Below, in pieces: positions 1-11,068 of a stretch of DNA of 64,000 nt. The notes under the pieces are model-generated. The model worked only from the letters and a program-made list of their open reading frames with translations, was not told the origin of the DNA and did not search any database. Source of the stretch: Whalleya microplaca (taxonomy: Eukaryota; Ascomycota; Sordariomycetes; Xylariales; Xylariaceae); the NCBI GenBank assembly GCA_022497155.1, contig MU385769.1, forward strand, positions 243,949-307,948, given 5' to 3'. The position numbers and the translations under genes are program-made. How positions within the stretch are numbered: position 1 is the first letter of the stretch; every line of letters starts with the position of its first letter.

Positions 1-99
1 AGTGTTCCGGAGCTTTCGGGAATGTTTTTAAAAGGAATATTATCGGATAAGGTTTCGGAGGTAGCATTTTCGGAAGTAACGTTTTCGGTAAGGTTAATA

Positions 100-171
100 A
101 AAGGAGTTGAATTTTATAAGTTAAAAGGAGTTAAACCTTATAAGCTAAAAAGAGTTAAATTTTATAAGCTA
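100..171. repeat. 24-bp tandem repeat, three copies
   Basis: Three consecutive imperfect 24-bp units at 100-123, 124-147 and 148-171 share the core GAGTTRAAYYTTATAAG. They lie in RIP-like DNA, so the apparent reading frame through them is probably not a gene. Confidence 0.7.
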
Positions 172-565
172 GGCTTTAAAATAAAGTTATTCGAGCTTAA
201 AAGGCTAGATATTATATTAAAGGCTTAATAAAATATATTTAAAAATAATAATAAAGTATTAGTAATTATAAATTATTAAAAACTTAAAAAGATAAAAATT
301 AAAAAAGACTATATATATATAACGTATATTTTAGAGGTAACGCGCGTAATAATCGGTAGTATTTTTTAATAAAAAAGCGGTAAAATTGTTAATAATTTAA
401 AAAAAGGGTATTAATCGGTTATTTTTAATAAAAAAGGGTAAAAACTAATTTTCCACTTTTAAAATATTTTACGCTAATATTAATTATACGTTTTAAATAC
501 GTAAAGTAATAATTAATTAGTTAAAAATGCATATAAAATATATATAACGCATATATACCTTATAG

Positions 566-896
566 TGTCTTAAGATAAGGTGTTAAAGTAAAACAAAACT
601 GAGATATTAGGTTAAAAATAAATGTATATTAGCTGCTAAAGCTATATATATATAACTATTTAACTATTTAGTAATATTTTTAATAAAAAGTGAAGGAGAT
701 ATAAGGGAAAAAGTCAGCTAAATATAGGTATGTAATTTATTATAAATTGCCTTATAAAGTGCTTTATAAAGTGCCTTATAAATACCTTATAAAATGCCTT
801 ATAAATACCCTGTGAAATGCTTTATAACGTAGCTTTAAAAGGCTTTTAATAGCTCCTAAGCTGCTATTAATACCCGTAATCCCCTGCCCCATTACA
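566..896. repeat. LTR-like direct repeat, copy 1
   Basis: About 331 bp that recurs at 1,878-2,208. The copy begins TGTCTTAA and ends ATTACA, so it has the TGT...ACA ends typical of retrotransposon LTRs. Blocks shared with copy 2 include TGAGATATTAGGTTAAAAAT, AAAAAGTCAGCTAAATATA and the final CCCGTAATCCCCTGCCCCAT. It contains repeated CCTTATAAA units at about 750-820. No matching target-site duplication is visible at either edge. Confidence 0.55.
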
Positions 897-1480
897 TTCC
901 TCCCTGATTTTTCAGCTAGCGTCCACGCAGCTGAAAAATCTGAAAAAAAAAAAAAAAATGAAAACACGCCCCACACTTGAATGCCTGACCTTCAGATCTG
1001 AAAAAAAAAAAATTTTTCACCCCAGGGACCTTAAGGTAACAGGTCAGATAGCCACAGCTATCAGCAGCAGCAGGTCAGGTCAGGTGGCCATAGCTTATAG
1101 CTGATCAGCAGCAAGTCAGGTGACAGCAGGTGACAACAGGTCAGCTAGCCACAGCTAGCCACAGCTTTCAGCAGGTCAGATAGCCACAGCTATCAGCAGC
1201 AGCAGCTACAGCAGCTCAGATCAGGTGACCTCCCTGTAAGCCTCCCTAGCAGGTGACAGCAGGTGACAGCAGGTCAGCAGGTGACAGCAGGTCAGCTAGC
1301 CACAGCTTTCAACAGCAGCAGCAGCAGCAGCAGCTAACAGCCTCCCTTGCTGCTGAAGGTGGCATTCAAGTAATGTGGTATATCAAGGTGTATAAAAGTG
1401 TCATCCGATATCGTCGTCCATACAAATTATATACGTGTCAATAGCTGGCTACATCCAGCCATATACCAACAGCATAATCA
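890..1480. repeat. GC-richer CAG/GGTGACAG low-complexity island
   Basis: An island of near-normal base composition inside AT-rich DNA. It is built from short repeated words: CAGCAG, CAGGTGACAG, CAGGTCAG and CTAGCCACAGCT. A run of about eight CAG triplets lies at about 1,312-1,333. It sits between the two LTR-like copies. Long poly-A runs at about 943-957 and 1,001-1,010 precede it. A short open frame runs through it (about 1,253-1,444), but the protein would be low-complexity and I do not call it a gene. Confidence 0.7.
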
Positions 1481-1877
1481 GCTTGTTACCGTTACCTATA
1501 TAAAATAGACAGGTTTATATATAAAAATATACGGTCTGGTATTTCTGGTATTATCGCGCTCTATATTCCTAGTGTCCTAGTATATAAAAAAAAGAAAATT
1601 CGTAAATCGTAGGTAATAAGTGACGTAAATGTAATATATAAATAAAACAGCTGGCTGGTTATCGATCGAGCATATAGCTTAATTCGATTTATATAAAAAA
1701 TAAGTGGCTATTGGACGAAATGAAATATTCGCGTGCGAAAGTAAGTTTAATAATATATATTTCAAGTGGCTATTACTAGTAAATTCTATGCCTTTATAAC
1801 GTATAATATAAAAGGACTATTTTTACTCGATTAATTAAAAGGTAAAGAAGTTAAGGCTTATTTAGGGGTAAGCTAAA

Positions 1878-2208
1878 TGTCTTAAAACAGGGTGTTAAGG
1901 TAAAACAAAAGTGAGATATTAGGTTAAAAATAAGTGTATATTAGCTGCCAGAGCTATATATATATAACTATCTAACTATTTAATAATATCTTTAGTAAAA
2001 AGTAAAGGAGATATAAAAGAAAAAGTCAGCTAAATATAAATATATAATCTATTATAAATTGCCTTATAAAATGCCTTATAAAATGCCTTATAAATACCTT
2101 ATAAAATGCCTTATAAATACTTTGTAAAATGTCTTATAACATAGCTTTAAGGGGCTTTTAATAGCTTTTAAGCTGCTATTAATACCCGTAATCCCCTGCC
2201 CCATTATA
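1878..2208. repeat. LTR-like direct repeat, copy 2
   Basis: Second copy of the repeat at 566-896, in the same orientation and about 1.3 kb away. It begins TGTCTTAAAA and ends ATTATA, where copy 1 ends ATTACA; this is a C-to-T change as expected from RIP. Many other differences between the copies are also C/T or G/A transitions. Together they may be the ends of a collapsed LTR element or two independent solo repeats. Confidence 0.55.
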
Positions 2209-2610
2209 ATAATACGCGAAAGTACGCGCTATATTAAATATAAAATATTTTAAAAATATTAAAAAACCTTATTTATAATTATTATTTTAACTATAATAGC
2301 TTATAATAAATATATAATTAACAATATAATAAAAAGGCTAAATTAATTATAACACTATAATATTAGTAATTAGTTTATATAAATAAATATAATAAAATAT
2401 CCTTAATTATTACTTTTATTAGCGCTTTTTTAAACCTTCTCCTCCTTTATATTTAGCGCTTTCGGGATAACTGTAATATTTTCACTTTTTTTTACTCCTA
2501 TAAAAGTTTATAAACCGGTTTGTAATTACTATAGCGAACTTTTCGGCATCGGCTGCGGTATTTTTAATATACGTTTACTATTATAGCTTCGAGATCGCAA
2601 CCTTTCGGCT

Positions 2611-2890
2611 TTTGTTTATTATTAAAGCTTTAAAATAATTACCTATTGCCCCGTTTAGTTATTATGGGGTATAAAGTGTATTAGTGCTATTTATAAGTTA
2701 TCTAGATTTTGCCCGGTTTTAAAATCGGCACCCATTAAGATTACTTTATTATTATAGCTTTAAAATAAGCACCTATCGGGGTTTATTTACTATTAAGGCT
2801 TTAAAATAATTACTTAATCGCCCTGTCTAATTATTATAAGGTATAAAGTGCGTTAGTGCTATTTATAAATTATTTAAATTTTGCTTTAGT
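2611..2890. repeat. about 170-bp imperfect direct repeat
   Basis: Blocks at about 2,611-2,720 and 2,781-2,890 share the order GCTTTAAAATAATTAC, then GCCC or CGCCCTG, then GGTATAAAGTG and GTTAGTGCTATTTATAA. A shorter related piece sits between them at about 2,738-2,775. Differences are mainly transitions, consistent with old duplicated transposon sequence. Confidence 0.6.
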
Positions 2891-4306
2891 TTTTATTTCG
2901 AGATTATAAAATAGCTAATAAAAATCTGGTATACTTAAAAAAAGGGATAATTAAAAGAAGGGATAATTAAAAAAAGGATAATTAAAGGGAGAGATAATTA
3001 TATAATATTTAATAATAAAGTTAAAAAAAAAGTTAGAAAGGTTAAAAAAAGGTAGGTTGAAAGGCAGCTATTTATATATAAAGATTTTAATTTAGAAAAT
3101 AAGTAACTTTTATATTAAATATCTTTTTTATTTCCTTAATGTAATATTAACGTTAAAATAATATTAATAATAGGTAATAAGTAAGTAAATAATAGGTTTT
3201 TATAATAGTTACTATAGGTTAAATAATATAAAAAGTTATTAGGAGGCGCGATAGCTATTATATTTATTACTATTTAAGTAAAAGAAATAGCAAAATTCAT
3301 ATAAAAAAGGCGGTAAAATTGTCGACAATTTAAAAAAGGTCCAGCAATCGCTTTTATTTATTATATTATATTAATATATAAATAAATATATTATTAATAT
3401 TAATAAAGCTAATAAAGCTAAGCTTTATAACTTTTATTAATTGCTGCTATAAATAATATATATTCGAAATAAATTTTATATTATTAAAATTACCTTACTT
3501 AAAGCTATCTAATAGTTATAATATCTTTATATAATTATTTATATTTTATAATTAAATAACTATATTAAGTCGGAATAAAACGTTATATATATTAAATTGA
3601 TTAAAAAAATTTAAAGAATTTAATTATATTAATTATATATTTATCAGACATTAATCAAGAAAGTTATAAGCTAGTATTATTAATTAACATACGGATATTT
3701 TTTATAGCTATATAAGGCTAAACAAGCTACCTGTTAATAGCATTACTACCTTTACTAATAATTACTAATAACGGACCTCCTATTCTACAGTTAGTCTACC
3801 TACCTACCCATTTCTACTTACGATGGCTTCAAGTGGACGTGGATTAGTCAGCAGCAGGGTTAGATGGAGTGGAATGGAGTGGAGTGGCTCCCATAAAGTG
3901 GCCCACGCGTGGATTAGCGTGGAGTGGATTACAACCTTGGCCTTCATGGCGATCATGATAAGTATCATGGCCCTCTAATTCTGCGATGGTAGGAAGGTGA
4001 TGACGAATGGGTCACAGAAATCTTCAGAGCTCAATGAAAGCATATCGAGCCGTCACATAAGCTGAAGATCGAAAGTAATTTGTATACCCCTAGCAACACC
4101 ACTAAGAGCCCTAAGGAGGATACCTCTAATTTTGATTCACAAGGTGGTAGTGTGCTAAGCGACCGAACCTCGAATAAGGTCACCATCTCTAGATTCCTAC
4201 GGTTATGAATTCCTACAGGTGGCATCTGGATGGTGTAAGATGATAAATGCATTGGGAGTGCCAAGGTTCTGTTATTCCTGAACCAGGCATGCATTCTTAT
4301 TCTTCA

Positions 4307-5374
4307 TCAGGGGGGGCCGCTTGGTGGCTCTCCATTTCTCTCTGTTGTGGACCTACGAAACCAACCCATTTCCTCTGTTACTTCGTACATCCAGCTCAAG
4401 CCATATACTTTCTGCTTCTTGTTTCGGGCGAAGTAGAACAGTCCAACAGCATAGTAGTCCCAGTCGAACATGGCGCGAGTCAGCCACGCATCCCTGTTTA
4501 AGGGGAGGAAACTGTAGACGTCAAAGTTATCCTTGCGGTAGTATTCAAGATCGCAGAGCGATTGCGGGACTGAATTAAGCGTGAACGCCAAGCGTCCCGT
4601 TTCCTCCCGCAAGAACACATTGATTCTGATTCCGAAGCCCTCGTAGTCGCCGACATAGTCCTGCAACCCTGCCTCCTTCTGTGTTATGTCACGGTCCTCG
4701 CACCACTCAACCAGTATGTCCTCGAACCATTTCTGGTGCAACTGGGCTTCTTTCTGCGCTAGTTCGAGAAGGTCTACTTGAGGCTTCAGATCAAATAAAG
4801 CTTGGGTAAATATCTTGACGGCAACATCGGCGGCGTCGCCCAAATCCATCCCGTTCGCCATCGCCACGACGGCACTCGACGTTTCGGGGAACACGTACAT
4901 CGAGGATGCAAAGCCGCTACAATTCCCACTGTGTCCTATGAAAGGCAATGCGCCGGACTCCCTGCCAAGGACATATCTTTTGTTGTATTCATCGGGATTC
5001 TGCTCTCGCACCCTGTGATTGTGACCAATAGCTCCGAATCCCGCACCGGGGAGGTGGCCGCGATACCAGCCGAAGCAATAGTTTACGCCGGGCTCTACTT
5101 CGCTTTGGGGACTCCATATAGCGGATAACTCCCGGATCGGGTTTCCGGCTGGTGTCGATCGGGAAACTTGTGCTTCGAGAAGGGCTTTTGCCCATGTGAG
5201 CATATCGCTGACAGAGCTTCGCACACCTACTGCTGCTAGCGTCGGCGTGTTCTTCTCATCGGTAAAACCGGGCGTTTTGACCTCGGCGAAAGATTCGTCG
5301 CGGAGTTTTGCATAACTTAGTTCCTGGTGCATTCCATTGTAAACAGCTAACAGCTTCCAGAGGAGAGCCAACAT
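4307..5374 (-). pseudogene. 5'-truncated beta-lactamase-like serine hydrolase (class C/S12 type)
   Basis: The frame encodes 355 residues matching the C-terminal two thirds of fungal beta-lactamase-related proteins (PF00144 type), by my recall of the family. Visible landmarks are VRSSVSDMLTWAKALLEA near residue 51 and the third active-site motif GHSG at 147-150, followed by NCSGFAS. The first two motifs, SxxK and YxN, should lie about 200 residues earlier. I cannot find them in the 620 bp before the next gene. The ATG at 5,374 directly follows a CAACAG, which could be an old splice acceptor, so it may be an internal methionine. Without the nucleophilic serine the product should be inactive. 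The gene abuts the AT-rich block; a rearrangement or loss of 5' exons is the simplest reading. Confidence 0.7.
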
Positions 5375-5996
5375 CTGTTGATACTAACAATTCAATCGTG
5401 TTAGCAGATGGGTTGAGCTATAAGACGAGTTAGGTTCGATTCCTAACAGCGCTACCAAGCGCTATATGGTATGTTCTGGCCCCTGAGAGCTTTCCCACAC
5501 TACTTATAACAGCTTGGTGGGGCTTGTCTGCCCATCAGCCTATCAATCCGTCAGCCCTGTCAATTGGATGCCCCACATTGCAAGAGCTGCACGAGCTACG
5601 GATACATGTACAGAGTACATAGTACATGTACCTTGTAGTATGTACCTTGTAGTATGTACCCGGCAGGCCGGCATGGTCTCTAACTCTTGTGCCGGCTACG
5701 ACGTAATGTTGATCGTATCCTTCATCTTCAACAAGTTTTTTTGTTTTGGTCCTACAGCCACCCATCTGCTCAACGAGCGTCGTAATGAGCGTTGTCATTC
5801 AATTAATATACTGTCACTAAAGTGAATAGTTGTCAAATCAGCATATCGATATCGACACGGTTGCAATTGAGCAGGATTACAAGTGGCAATTCAACATCCA
5901 AGAAGCTTCTAGTTGATGCAGTATCTGGACATTGGCTCTATTCTCTCATAATACTTGCTATTATATTACCCTCACAGGCCATTCAACTCGCCTGGT
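5375..5996. other. intergenic, between the beta-lactamase-like remnant and RMD1
   Basis: About 620 bp with no convincing gene. It contains a short repeated tract of TACATGTAC/CTTGTAGTATGTAC words at about 5,600-5,660 and a tRNA T-arm-like piece near 5,432-5,450 that has no matching acceptor stem. It should hold the promoter of the plus-strand gene that starts at 5,997. Confidence 0.5.
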
Positions 5997-7792
5997 ATGG
6001 CATCGAAGCGGGAGCCTGGTCGCGGTCCATCGACGCGGTCCCCCATGCGATTAATATCTGTCGACAATGTCCTCCAATACGCTTCCGAGATTCCTTCTGG
6101 TCAACCCCGAGTACCACCCCAGCGGGGGATGCGCAGTATATCTAGTATCCGGAGAGTGAACGGAGTAGGGCTCCCGAACCTTGCTTCACGCACAGGACAG
6201 CACAACATGCCGTCGCGGACGACACGGATCAGCGAGAAGCTGGTACTGTTGCCCGAGACGACGGGCGAGACGGTCGTGGCCGATGACGATGACGAAGCCG
6301 AAGCTGTGCTACACGAAGACGACTCGAAACCGTTGAGGGACGAAGAGCTAGATATACTGCGGAAAAGAGGCGGACTGCGCGGGAAGAGCTATGCCGAACG
6401 ACTGCCGAAGTTGGAGAGGACTGAAAAGGTGTCAAGGTTGACAGCGTATTGTACTGCTCAGGCATACAAAATGAAGGAAACGTCGGAGTTCCTGCGCAAG
6501 ACACACGGAGCAAAGACGAAACTCTACGATGATTGTCTCTACACGGTCTACCACATTCCTCTACTTTCCGGTGTTGACGGCTACCGCGTTCGGAGTCGAC
6601 CGATCCTCAAGACGCCCGGCACAGGCAAAACGGTGCTTGACCTCGAGATAGAGCGAAGTGAACTGAGAGACGAACACATGGGATATTATGACGAATATGC
6701 CTATGGGGAACGTGGTGAAAGTCCCAATCAAGAAAATGGCGGCCATCGCCGCGGGTCTGACGGGGAGATTGGAAATAAGCGTCAAGAGCGCCGCGATGCG
6801 CCAAGTCCGATCAACAGGTTTGCGCCCGATGCTAAGCAATTTGCCGAGATGTTCGTCTTCTCATACGGCGTGGTTGTCTTCTGGAACTTTACCGAACAGC
6901 AGGAAAAGGCGATTCTGGCGGATATCACCTTTGCGGAGACGGAAACAGGGGTATCGTTGGTCACTCGTCCATTCGATCAAAGCGATGTCGAGACCGAGGA
7001 GTTTCACTTCGAGTACAATGCCGACATCAAACGACCCCGGATTTTCAACGACATGATTACGCTGCTACCACGGTCCGACCACATGGTTAAGCTCACTATC
7101 AGTCAAGCAATCGCACAGAGTACCAAGCTCTGTTTTTTCGAGGAGAAAATGTCCGAAACCATGCTCAATGCACAGCATGTGCCAAAGCGGCTGGCTCTGA
7201 CCGGGGAGTTGAACATGACAAGGACCGAGATTGTGAAGATACTAGGTCGCTTATTCAAGAGTCGGGTCGACATTAATCTTTGTAAGTGGCATTCATTTTA
7301 TTGGAAAGACATAAGCAGAGCTAACAACTTGTGATAGCTTCGAATATCCTCGATGTCCCTAACTTTTTCTGGGATTCCGAGCCGACGTTACATCCACTCT
7401 ACGTCGCCATTCGCGAATACCTAGAAATTGATCCACGCACAAAGGTGCTCAATGAAAGATGCCGCGTGTTCCTTGACCTAGCAGAGATCCTCTCAGATTC
7501 TGTCGCCGATTCAAAGATGAGTGCTATTACGTGGATCATCATCGTCCTCATCGTCATCAGTATCTGCGTCACCGTCACAGAAGTCGCCCTGCGCTTCGGT
7601 ATTCTCTCTAAAGAGAGAGGGAACGGCAACAATGTTGCCAATCCGGAGAACACGCTCGGATCCGGTTGGATCGCGGTGAGGTCCAATGCCACCCTCGAGG
7701 AGCTGAAGTTGTGGGGTGTCACCCTGAACGAGGAGGAGAAAACGGCCGTCTGTGGCGCGGATTACATCGGCAAGACGTACGCTGGCATCTGA
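5997..7792 (+). CDS. RMD1: RMD1-like DUF155 protein
   Basis: Two exons, 5,997-7,281 and 7,338-7,792, give 579 residues; the intron runs from GTAAGT to GATAG. Splicing joins DINL to SSNILDVPNFFW, the conserved DUF155 (RMND1/Rmd1/Rmd8) segment. A second conserved block, FVFSYGVVVFW, lies near residues 286-296. A hydrophobic helix (ITWIIIVLIVISICVTV, about 492-510) lies close to the C-terminus, as in yeast Rmd1/Rmd8. The first 270 residues are acidic and low in complexity, also usual in this family. In yeast Rmd1 is linked to meiotic nuclear division; the mammalian relative RMND1 is mitochondrial. The exact biochemical role is unknown. The start is the first ATG in the frame, at 5,997. The gene looks intact. 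Confidence 0.9.
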
Positions 7793-8227
7793 ATTTTTTG
7801 AACACGCATATGAACTTCAAGCATGCATGGCGGTTTGGCGTACTGGGAAAAGAGAATTTTATACCCTTTTCGGGCTCTCGTTGCGTGTACTAGCATCTTA
7901 GAATCAAAAGCGCACGTGTAGAATAGACCGCTGTATCGCTATATGATAGTCTATTGACGGTAGTCCTAGATAACATACTCTTGTTCAAATTGATGATGGG
8001 GGATAGCGTTTAAATTTTGGTAAAAAATCACCAATTGGTTATATCACTCAGTCGATCGCCCCTGAACAGCATGGTCATAGTTGACTGTATCACAGTATGG
8101 AAACTAGACCGAGGTGAACAGGTATGTCCAGTATATTTACCCAGCTCGCAAGCCCATAGCGATCATCACGTCTATGGGTAAAAAACTAACTACGCACATA
8201 AATCATATCTCATAACCCTCATGATCC
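7793..8227. other. convergent intergenic region
   Basis: About 435 bp between the stop of the RMD1-like gene (plus) and the stop of the oxidoreductase (minus). It must hold both 3' untranslated ends. I see no other feature in it. Confidence 0.6.
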
Positions 8228-9674
8228 TCATGGTATCTTCAGCACATCATCAACATTAACGACCTGCCCAGTCGCCATCGACTTATTAGCAGCAATGCCC
8301 GTCAAGATAGACAGCGCCCCATCGACATGGCTCGCGGCGCGCATATGCTCATCGCTCACCGGCTCGCCAAACAAGTCATTCAACAGCACCGTATCGCCGC
8401 CGCCGTGCGCGCCGACGCCGTCCTCGATCTCGATCTCCCGGGGCTTCTCGAACAGCCGCCGCAGCACCAGCGACCGCCGCTCCAGCGACCCCTCGGCCGC
8501 CTGCTCGCCGCCCGAGTTGACGTAGCTGTTCTCGACGACCTCGAGCTCGAGACGCCCCCCCGTGCCCGCGAAGCTGACGCGGAAGCCCTCCCACGGCGCG
8601 TACGCCGTCAGCGCGTACGTCAGCGTCGCGCCGCTGCGGTACCGCACCAGCAGCGCCATCGTGTCCTCGATGCTGATGCCGTCGCCGAACACGCTCTGGT
8701 CGCGGTGGTAGCCGTCCTCGTGCTCGGCCGCGAGGTAGAGGGAGGCCAGCTGCGGGTGCGCGGATAGGTCCAGCGCGAATGGGTCCGTCGCCGCCGCCGC
8801 GCTGCCGTGCGCGCGCACGTAGGGCGCGTGGACGCCGCGGGACTCGGCGTTCTCGCGCCCGTAGAAGCGCAGGTCGCCTTGCGCGTAGACGGTTAGGGGG
8901 CGCGTTTGCAGCCAGAAGTTTATTAGGTCGAAGTGGTGCGTGCTCTTGCTATGGGAGCGGGGGTCAGTGTCCATTTTCTCTTTAGACAGAATTCCTAGCA
9001 GTTTTGCCCTCGAATCAAGGGAAAAGGGGGTAACAATGACTCCGATGCTAGACATGTACTCACTGCACGAGCAGGCCGCCACTATTCCGCTTATCCCGGT
9101 GCCAGCGGCGGAAGTAATCAGCGCCATGCGACGTATTCAGCATCCACTCGAAATGGACGCTGGTGACGGTGCCGATGGCGCCGGAGCGCAGCACCTCGAA
9201 CACCTTGGTGTTGTGCGGCGCGTAGCGGTAGTTGAAGGTGACGCGGACGCGGCGGCCCGTGCGCGCGACGGCGTCGAAGATCTGCGTGCACCGCGGCGCG
9301 TCGACGGTCATCGGCTTCTCGGAGACGACGTCGCAGCCGAGCTCGAGCGCGCGCACGATGTACGTGTGGTGCGTGCGGTCCATCGTCGTCACGATCACCT
9401 CGTCGGGCCGCGTCTCCGCCACCATCGCGTCGAACTCGGCCGTGGTGCCGTCGGCGGCGGCGACGGCCTTGAAGGTCGGCACGGCGCCGTGGCCTAGTTC
9501 TGAGAGCCGCGAGTTCGCGTAGTCCATCCGCGTCTGGTTCGTGTCGCAGAGCCCCACGATCTCCGAGGTGCGGCTGTAGTCCCGCGCGATCGCCGTGTAG
9601 AAGAAGATCGCGCGCCCGCCGGTGCCCACGATGGCGTACCGCTTCTTTGCGGGGAGGGCTGGGGGATCAGACAT
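8228..9674 (-). CDS. Gfo/Idh/MocA family NAD(P)-dependent oxidoreductase
   Basis: Two exons on the minus strand, 9,674-9,064 and 8,948-8,228, encode 443 residues. The 115-bp intron has GTGAGT and CATAG ends, and splicing restores LLVHKSTHHFDLINFWL, a family hallmark. The N-terminal Rossmann fold shows YAIVGTGGRA (residues 13-22) and the conserved EKP at 119-121. The C-terminal part carries the substrate-binding beta sheet (for example HEDGYHRDQSVFGDGISIED). Members oxidise or reduce sugars, inositols and related polyols with NAD(H) or NADP(H); the substrate cannot be told from sequence. GC content is clearly higher than in the flanks. The stop faces the RMD1-like stop. The frame is uninterrupted and the gene is probably functional. 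Confidence 0.88.
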
Positions 9675-11068
9675 CGTGTCTACGGATGTGGATTCCTCAA
9701 AGAGACAAGTTCTAGGTTAAAGGTCGCCAAGTGTGAGTACAAGTCACCAAGCTAGCAAGGCTTCTAGATTTAGAATTGTATGAAGTCTCGATGATGCAAG
9801 ACTTATGTCAGTCAGGAGCAACACTAGAGACCTCTAGAGGTTCTATACGAAAATATTGATGGAAGTTTATGTAAGAGTGTGGTTTCCTAGGAGCCACTGT
9901 CGGTATACACCCGCGAAGTGACCGAGTGGGTGGGTTGGAGAAGTTGGAGAAGCAAGAAACAGTTCCGCTTTCCTCATGAGCTCAGGGATGATAGGATGGG
10001 CTAATAGCAGTCCAAGACTGAGACTACGTTGGTTAACCAATAGAGAGAAGTTAGTCTATGACGAGAATTCACGCTGTTTCGGGATAGTCGAAGAAGACTA
10101 TCTATCTTTAGCTTCTGGGTAGCTATTGAGACATTTGCCGAGCACTGGGAGGGGGACACAAGGATTAACAAAACCCCAGACCTAGCAAGTATGTGGTCTT
10201 CTGCTTTATTTAGCCGTATCTGGGGTAATCTGTTTACTCCGCCTTTACTAGGAACGCTCCTGCGGGGACTCTGGGGAAAATTGACTATAACCCCAGAGTC
10301 CAGACTAGTGGTGACAAGTGCACCCGTACGTCGTTCCAACTTGGCAGATCTCACTTCTATGTAATCTCTACACCCACGGATGCCACGTAAGTCATCTCTT
10401 AGAGCTAAGCTGCCGGCTGAGCCTGATCATTGGCTCACCAATGGCCCGCGGATAATGCCACCGCTTAACGATAGGCAGGGCACTTTAATAGCACCATGGT
10501 CATGATTTCAAGCTTGTCAGAGGAGAAGTCTCGGAATTCAATTTTGCCACCAATCAGCAGTAGATTGCTTAGATATCGAGGCTTGATATTCTGTAATATC
10601 TCATACGTTTAAGTAGATTTCAGTGTGGCGTCTTGATCCAGTCAGACATTCCCCAAGAATGCCCATCGTGTCATTGTAACACTGCATATAGATAAGATAT
10701 CTCGTTATGAACAAGGGTAAAGAGGACAGACATGGGGAGTATTCTGATCCCCTGCTATAATATGTATGTTGTTGAGTATGGAGCCCTGAAGCAGTTTGGT
10801 GGAAATGCCCCATGGATGAGGTACACGGGGTACACGGGGAGCTAGTTCATATTATCTTAAAGAATGCCTAGTCATACCAATGTTCCTTCAACAGGGATCT
10901 CCGCACTTTCCAAGCCATCGGTATCCTGGATTACTGGAATCATATAATGAGTCAGACTTTACCACCTCTCTGCTCTAGAAAGTGATCACCTTGACATGAA
11001 ATCTCCACTTCGTCCTGGATCTCCATATTTGGCTTCAAGTTCTGGCTAGTTGTTGATATTACCCTTCG
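9675..11068. other. intergenic, about 1.4 kb
   Basis: Region between the starts of the oxidoreductase (minus) and the MFS permease (plus), hence a shared divergent promoter zone. An open frame of about 117 codons on the minus strand at about 10,001-10,354 has no family resemblance that I recognise. A short direct repeat GGTACACGGGGTACACGGGG lies at about 10,820-10,839. Confidence 0.45.

Larger units (their letters stand above)
1..3780. repeat. AT-rich, RIP-like repeat block without genes
   Basis: The stretch is dominated by A and T with many TA steps and stop codons in every frame, apart from a GC-richer island at about 890-1,480. It holds several internal repeats listed separately. This composition is what repeat-induced point mutation leaves in fungal transposons. 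No protein-coding gene can be supported. The change to normal composition is sharp near 3,780, where GTGGA-rich low-complexity sequence (about 3,830-3,940) begins. Confidence 0.85.

Noticed and set aside
22..228. 68-codon frame at the left edge
   Set aside because: It is a tandem-repeat artefact in RIP-like DNA with Lys/Leu-rich translation.
5390..5460. tRNA-like T-arm (GGTTCGATTCC between TTAGG/CCTAA stem halves) followed by an ACCA
   Set aside because: No 5' acceptor strand complementary to the 3' CAGCGCT, and too few bases between D-like and T-like arms for an anticodon arm.
8327..9497. Long Arg/Ala-rich frames on the plus strand opposite the oxidoreductase
   Set aside because: GC-rich antisense shadows of the real gene, whose motifs and splice phase are consistent on the minus strand.
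10001..10354. 117-codon minus-strand frame
   Set aside because: No ATG with good context, no recognisable domain; chance frame is more likely.
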